The position numbers and the translations under genes were made by a program. Below the pieces are notes generated by a model that saw nothing but the letters and a program-made list of their open reading frames with translations, did no database searches and was not told where the DNA came from. Below, piece after piece: positions 61,329-64,000 of a stretch of DNA of 64,000 nucleotides (positions within the stretch are counted from its first letter, which is position 1; each line of letters opens with the position of its first letter). This DNA is from Hyperoplus lanceolatus (taxonomy: Eukaryota; Chordata; Actinopteri; Uranoscopiformes; Ammodytidae): assembly GCA_026929865.2 (NCBI GenBank), contig CM049404.1, positions 14,406,501 through 14,470,500 on the forward strand, given 5' to 3'.

Positions 61329-64000
61329 CACAGCAAACCATACAGAAGGTAAAAGCTCTTGGTGGGTCGAGGCGTTTGTGATAGAGATAGTCCAGTCTGG
61401 GAGTGTGCGATCGGCCGATAGTGCATTGAAGGTGTAGCATGTGTGGTGGATATAGCCTGTCAGAAGAAATGGCAACTAGTATTTTAAACGGCTCAACTCA
61501 TTTGAAGGTGCCAACCAAACAAAGCCATGCCCATGACGGTGCTGTGCACGACCGCACCGGCACCGCAGACACAAGCACTCCTTATTGTCATGTTGTTATC
61601 ATCGCTTCTTTAAACTGACCAATGATTCATTTTTCATTCGAAGCCTATATGAGAATATAGATCAGCGTTAACTATTGGGACCGATTTTCAAAGCAGAACA
61701 CCTTTGACCGGCTTTATTAGTTGGCCTATTAAATGACATTGTCAGAGCGCGTCTCGTTAAGTTTAAATGTTTATTTTGTTGCACAAACGTATCAATCATC
61801 CACTGAGAAAAGCATGGTAGTGAAGGTGGAGAGAAACTGAGCAATATAAACGCACTTGTCAAAAGACAGGCACTTTCAAACGAAGACCTAAATAAAGACC
61901 GTGAGAAGAGGCTGCTTAATTTGGCACCATTATGATCTCACCAATTATCTTTAGTGGATAATTTACAGTACAGTGGGACTTGAGAATGAGACACTGTGTT
62001 TGAACTGAAGTTGATATGTTGTCTCCCAAAGATGCTGGATGAAAATCATCATTTGATACAATGTATAATGGATTACCAAAGCAAAGGGAAACCCGCTGAA
62101 TGCACACAGTAAGTGTGTGTTTTTTTGAATAGTTTTTTCAATTTTTATTATTCCCAACTGATTCCTTGTAAATGTCATATGAAGGAAAACCAAGTAAAGC
62201 TATGTTTAATTTCCCCTCTTCAACAGATATCAGCAGATCCTGCACAGAAATCTTGTCTTCTTGGCCACAATGGCAGATTCGAATCAGAACATGCAGTCTC
62301 TCCTACCTGCAGTGAGTCCCTCATGAAGTAACAGTAAAGGTCCCATACTCTTCAGATTCATCAGGCTCCGGCAATTCCATCACTTTCATTATTTTCATAC
62401 ATTTTTGTATATCAATATTCCAATTATATTCAGATCTATTTTGAGAAAACACATTAATTGAATCAACTATATTCATTTTATTTGGTAATGAAGTAAACAT
62501 TTACTTTTTCATGTCATTTGACAATATAGAACTCAATATTATGTAGCAACTATATGCATTGTCTTTTACTCATTGTTTTAATTTCTTTTTTAAATATATT
62601 TTTCACTTTCTAGCCTCCCACTCCCAACATGTCCATGGGTCCTGGAGGGATGGGCCAGACTGGAGGACATGTTCCGAGCAACCTCAACGACAACATGGCA
62701 GCAGGGCTGACCTCCACATCAATGATGCCAGATGAGCAACGGTGAGATTTGAACAAACATTTATTTTACAGACACTGACACTCATGAACTATATTCTTCA
62801 CAATTTTTTTTTTTAAACAGACTTGGTGTGTGAACATATACCGATCCATCTCATTGTCCGTCCCCTATGTCTTGAATGCTCGTCTGATCCTCGCTCTACT
62901 GCATGTGTGCACACAATGTCTTTGTATTGTCTCATGCCTGTGTGTATCTTTGGTAAAACGTTCAGCTAATGGTTTGGCAGTCAGATTTGCCACTTTTTGT
63001 TTTGTCCTTAATTAATTTGTTTGTACCCACATCGCACCCGTTAGTTACTCAAAGGTGGATCCTGCGATTCTGGAGAATGCTTGTTGTCAAAATCCCTGGT
63101 AACACTTTACAATAAGGTACACAGCCTATTCTCTGTAAACACGCGTGTTGCTACGCCGGGCAACTTTTGTTCACATACCCTTTGTTTACATACCTGTTTA
63201 CAGAGTCTAAGCTGTGAACACCAGATTTTTTTTTTCAGCTTGCAGACAGAGACAAGTAGTAGATCGAGGTATTAACTGATTTTGACAAAGTGATTTTGAC
63301 AACAACTCAAGGAATCACTGACACCACCTTTAATCCTTCCGCAACCGTGCATGCTTCCTGTGAAGATGAACTGAATGTGGGTCCATGACTATTGTGCTTT
63401 GGCACCACCGCATAGGAAAGTGTGCTGTGCTGCTCTGACTGTGCGTGTGTCATCAGGCCCCAGCCATGCCCCCATGCAGCAGCAGCAGCAGCAGCAGTCT
63501 GGTCAGGTGCAGTCGACTATTCCCTCCGCATCCCTCAGTCTGCCAGCCAGCAGCTACGACTACAGCCACACTTCTACCTCCACATCCTTATCCTCCTCCC
63601 ACAGCAACCTCAACATGCAGTCTAACCGAGGTGAGCCAGGTAGGGCTTAATCATCAGTCATTGGTCCATTTGTTATGGAAGGCCTATATATGTATCACAT
63701 CAAAACATTTAGGACTTCATTGTCATCAACTTTGCAACTTTGCTTAATTTTATTTTATTTTAGGATTTGGGTATAACTTTCAAGTATTCAGGCCAAGGTA
63801 GAAACCATAAGGTTAAGAGTTGGATCAATTCAGAAATACCTTTTGAATGTGTTCACAACATGATCATGCTTAAAACATTTGCTCACATGCATATCTGCTG
63901 CACTCAATCTGTAAATTCCATCCCAGTCCTGTGTAGGCATGGAAATAACCAAACACATTCAGTTTGTTGGAGATACCCTTCTTCCCTTCTGCTCCAGACC
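61280..64000 (+). CDS. ss18l1: SS18-family BAF subunit, CREST-like (5' part, runs off window)
   Basis: Coding exons: 61280-61348, 62032-62108, 62227-62311, 62614-62741, 63464-63630; later exons lie beyond 64000. The first 77 residues read MLVAFSSARPRSKGEVTQQT..., MLDENHHLIQCIMDYQSKGK..., QYQQILHRNLVFLATMADSN.... This is the SNH domain through which SS18-family proteins join BRG1/BRM BAF complexes. After LLPAPPTPNM the order of matches (SNLNDNMAAGLTSTSMM, HAPMQQQ, SYDYSH, NLNMQSN) follows SS18L1 better than SS18. CREST is a calcium-responsive coactivator of neuronal BAF. An in-frame TAA (61247-61249) lies upstream of the ATG. The second residue is Leu, where human has Ser. Seven CAG codons at 63477-63497 give a glutamine run. 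The exon-5 acceptor (CCCCAG before 63464) is the only one nearby that keeps frame. Confidence 0.88.
61349..62031 (+). other. ss18l1 intron 1
   Basis: 0.68 kb, nothing recognised. The acceptor CCCAAAG is short on pyrimidines but gives the conserved MLDENHHLIQ directly. Confidence 0.7.
63112..63245. repeat. Dispersed palindromic repeat, copy 2 (ss18l1 intron 4)
   Basis: Related to 8320-8470: shared CCCTTTGTTTACATACC and GTTTACAGA, with the left arm CTCTGTAAAC inverted as GTTTACAGAG. Preceded by GGTAACACTTTACAATAAGG. Confidence 0.5.
63631..64000 (+). other. ss18l1 intron 5 (partial)
   Basis: Begins with a GTGAGC donor after CGAG. No further exon is visible before the window ends. Confidence 0.65.

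Noticed and set aside
63451..63463. Acceptor at CATCAG (63451-63456) for ss18l1 exon 5
   Set aside because: It would read the CAG tract as poly-alanine in the wrong frame; the CCCCAG acceptor at 63463 keeps the conserved frame.

Overview
The window is vertebrate nuclear DNA, almost certainly from a ray-finned (teleost) fish. Evidence: intron-rich genes with GT-AG boundaries, very long CA and tetranucleotide microsatellites, and a dense mix of hAT, Tc1, Harbinger, TTAA-flanked and L1-like elements. No RNA genes, operons or CRISPR arrays were seen.

Three conserved host genes are present. (1) 4.9-21.3 kb, plus strand: cacnb3, the voltage-gated calcium channel beta-3 subunit, read as 14 coding exons (567 residues) plus an alternative first exon at 12.2 kb. 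(2) 25.2-34.8 kb, minus strand: ddx23 (PRP28), a spliceosomal DEAD-box helicase, read as 16 coding exons (801 residues) plus one non-coding first exon. The two genes converge tail to tail, as CACNB3 and DDX23 do on human chromosome 12, which supports both names. (3) 61.3 kb to the window end, plus strand: the first five coding exons of an SS18-family gene, best matched to ss18l1 (CREST), running off the right edge.

The remaining sequence, above all 35-61 kb, is mainly mobile DNA. It includes an apparently intact Tc1 transposon (59.3-60.9 kb) 330 bp upstream of the ss18l1 start, and its internally deleted derivative inside a ddx23 intron. It also includes a broken two-gene Harbinger element (49-52 kb), a three-layer transposon nest (56-58.4 kb), two hAT elements with exact 8-bp target duplications, three TTAA-flanked miniature elements and an L1-like fragment.

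The least familiar structures are two neighbouring elements (38.95-40.53 and 41.39-43.70 kb). Both start and end with GGGTCAAT/ATTGACCC and are flanked by 4-bp duplications. Each carries eight copies, in both orientations, of its own private 13-17 bp motif; one pair of motifs forms a perfect 32-bp palindrome. A third family (2.7-4.0 and 57.26-57.97 kb) shares this motif-array design. I do not recognise these families.

The host genes are not an operon. They act separately: calcium-channel trafficking and gating (cacnb3), pre-mRNA splicing (ddx23), and neuronal BAF chromatin remodelling (ss18l1). All exon calls were made by reading splice sites and matching remembered family proteins; no alignment was run.
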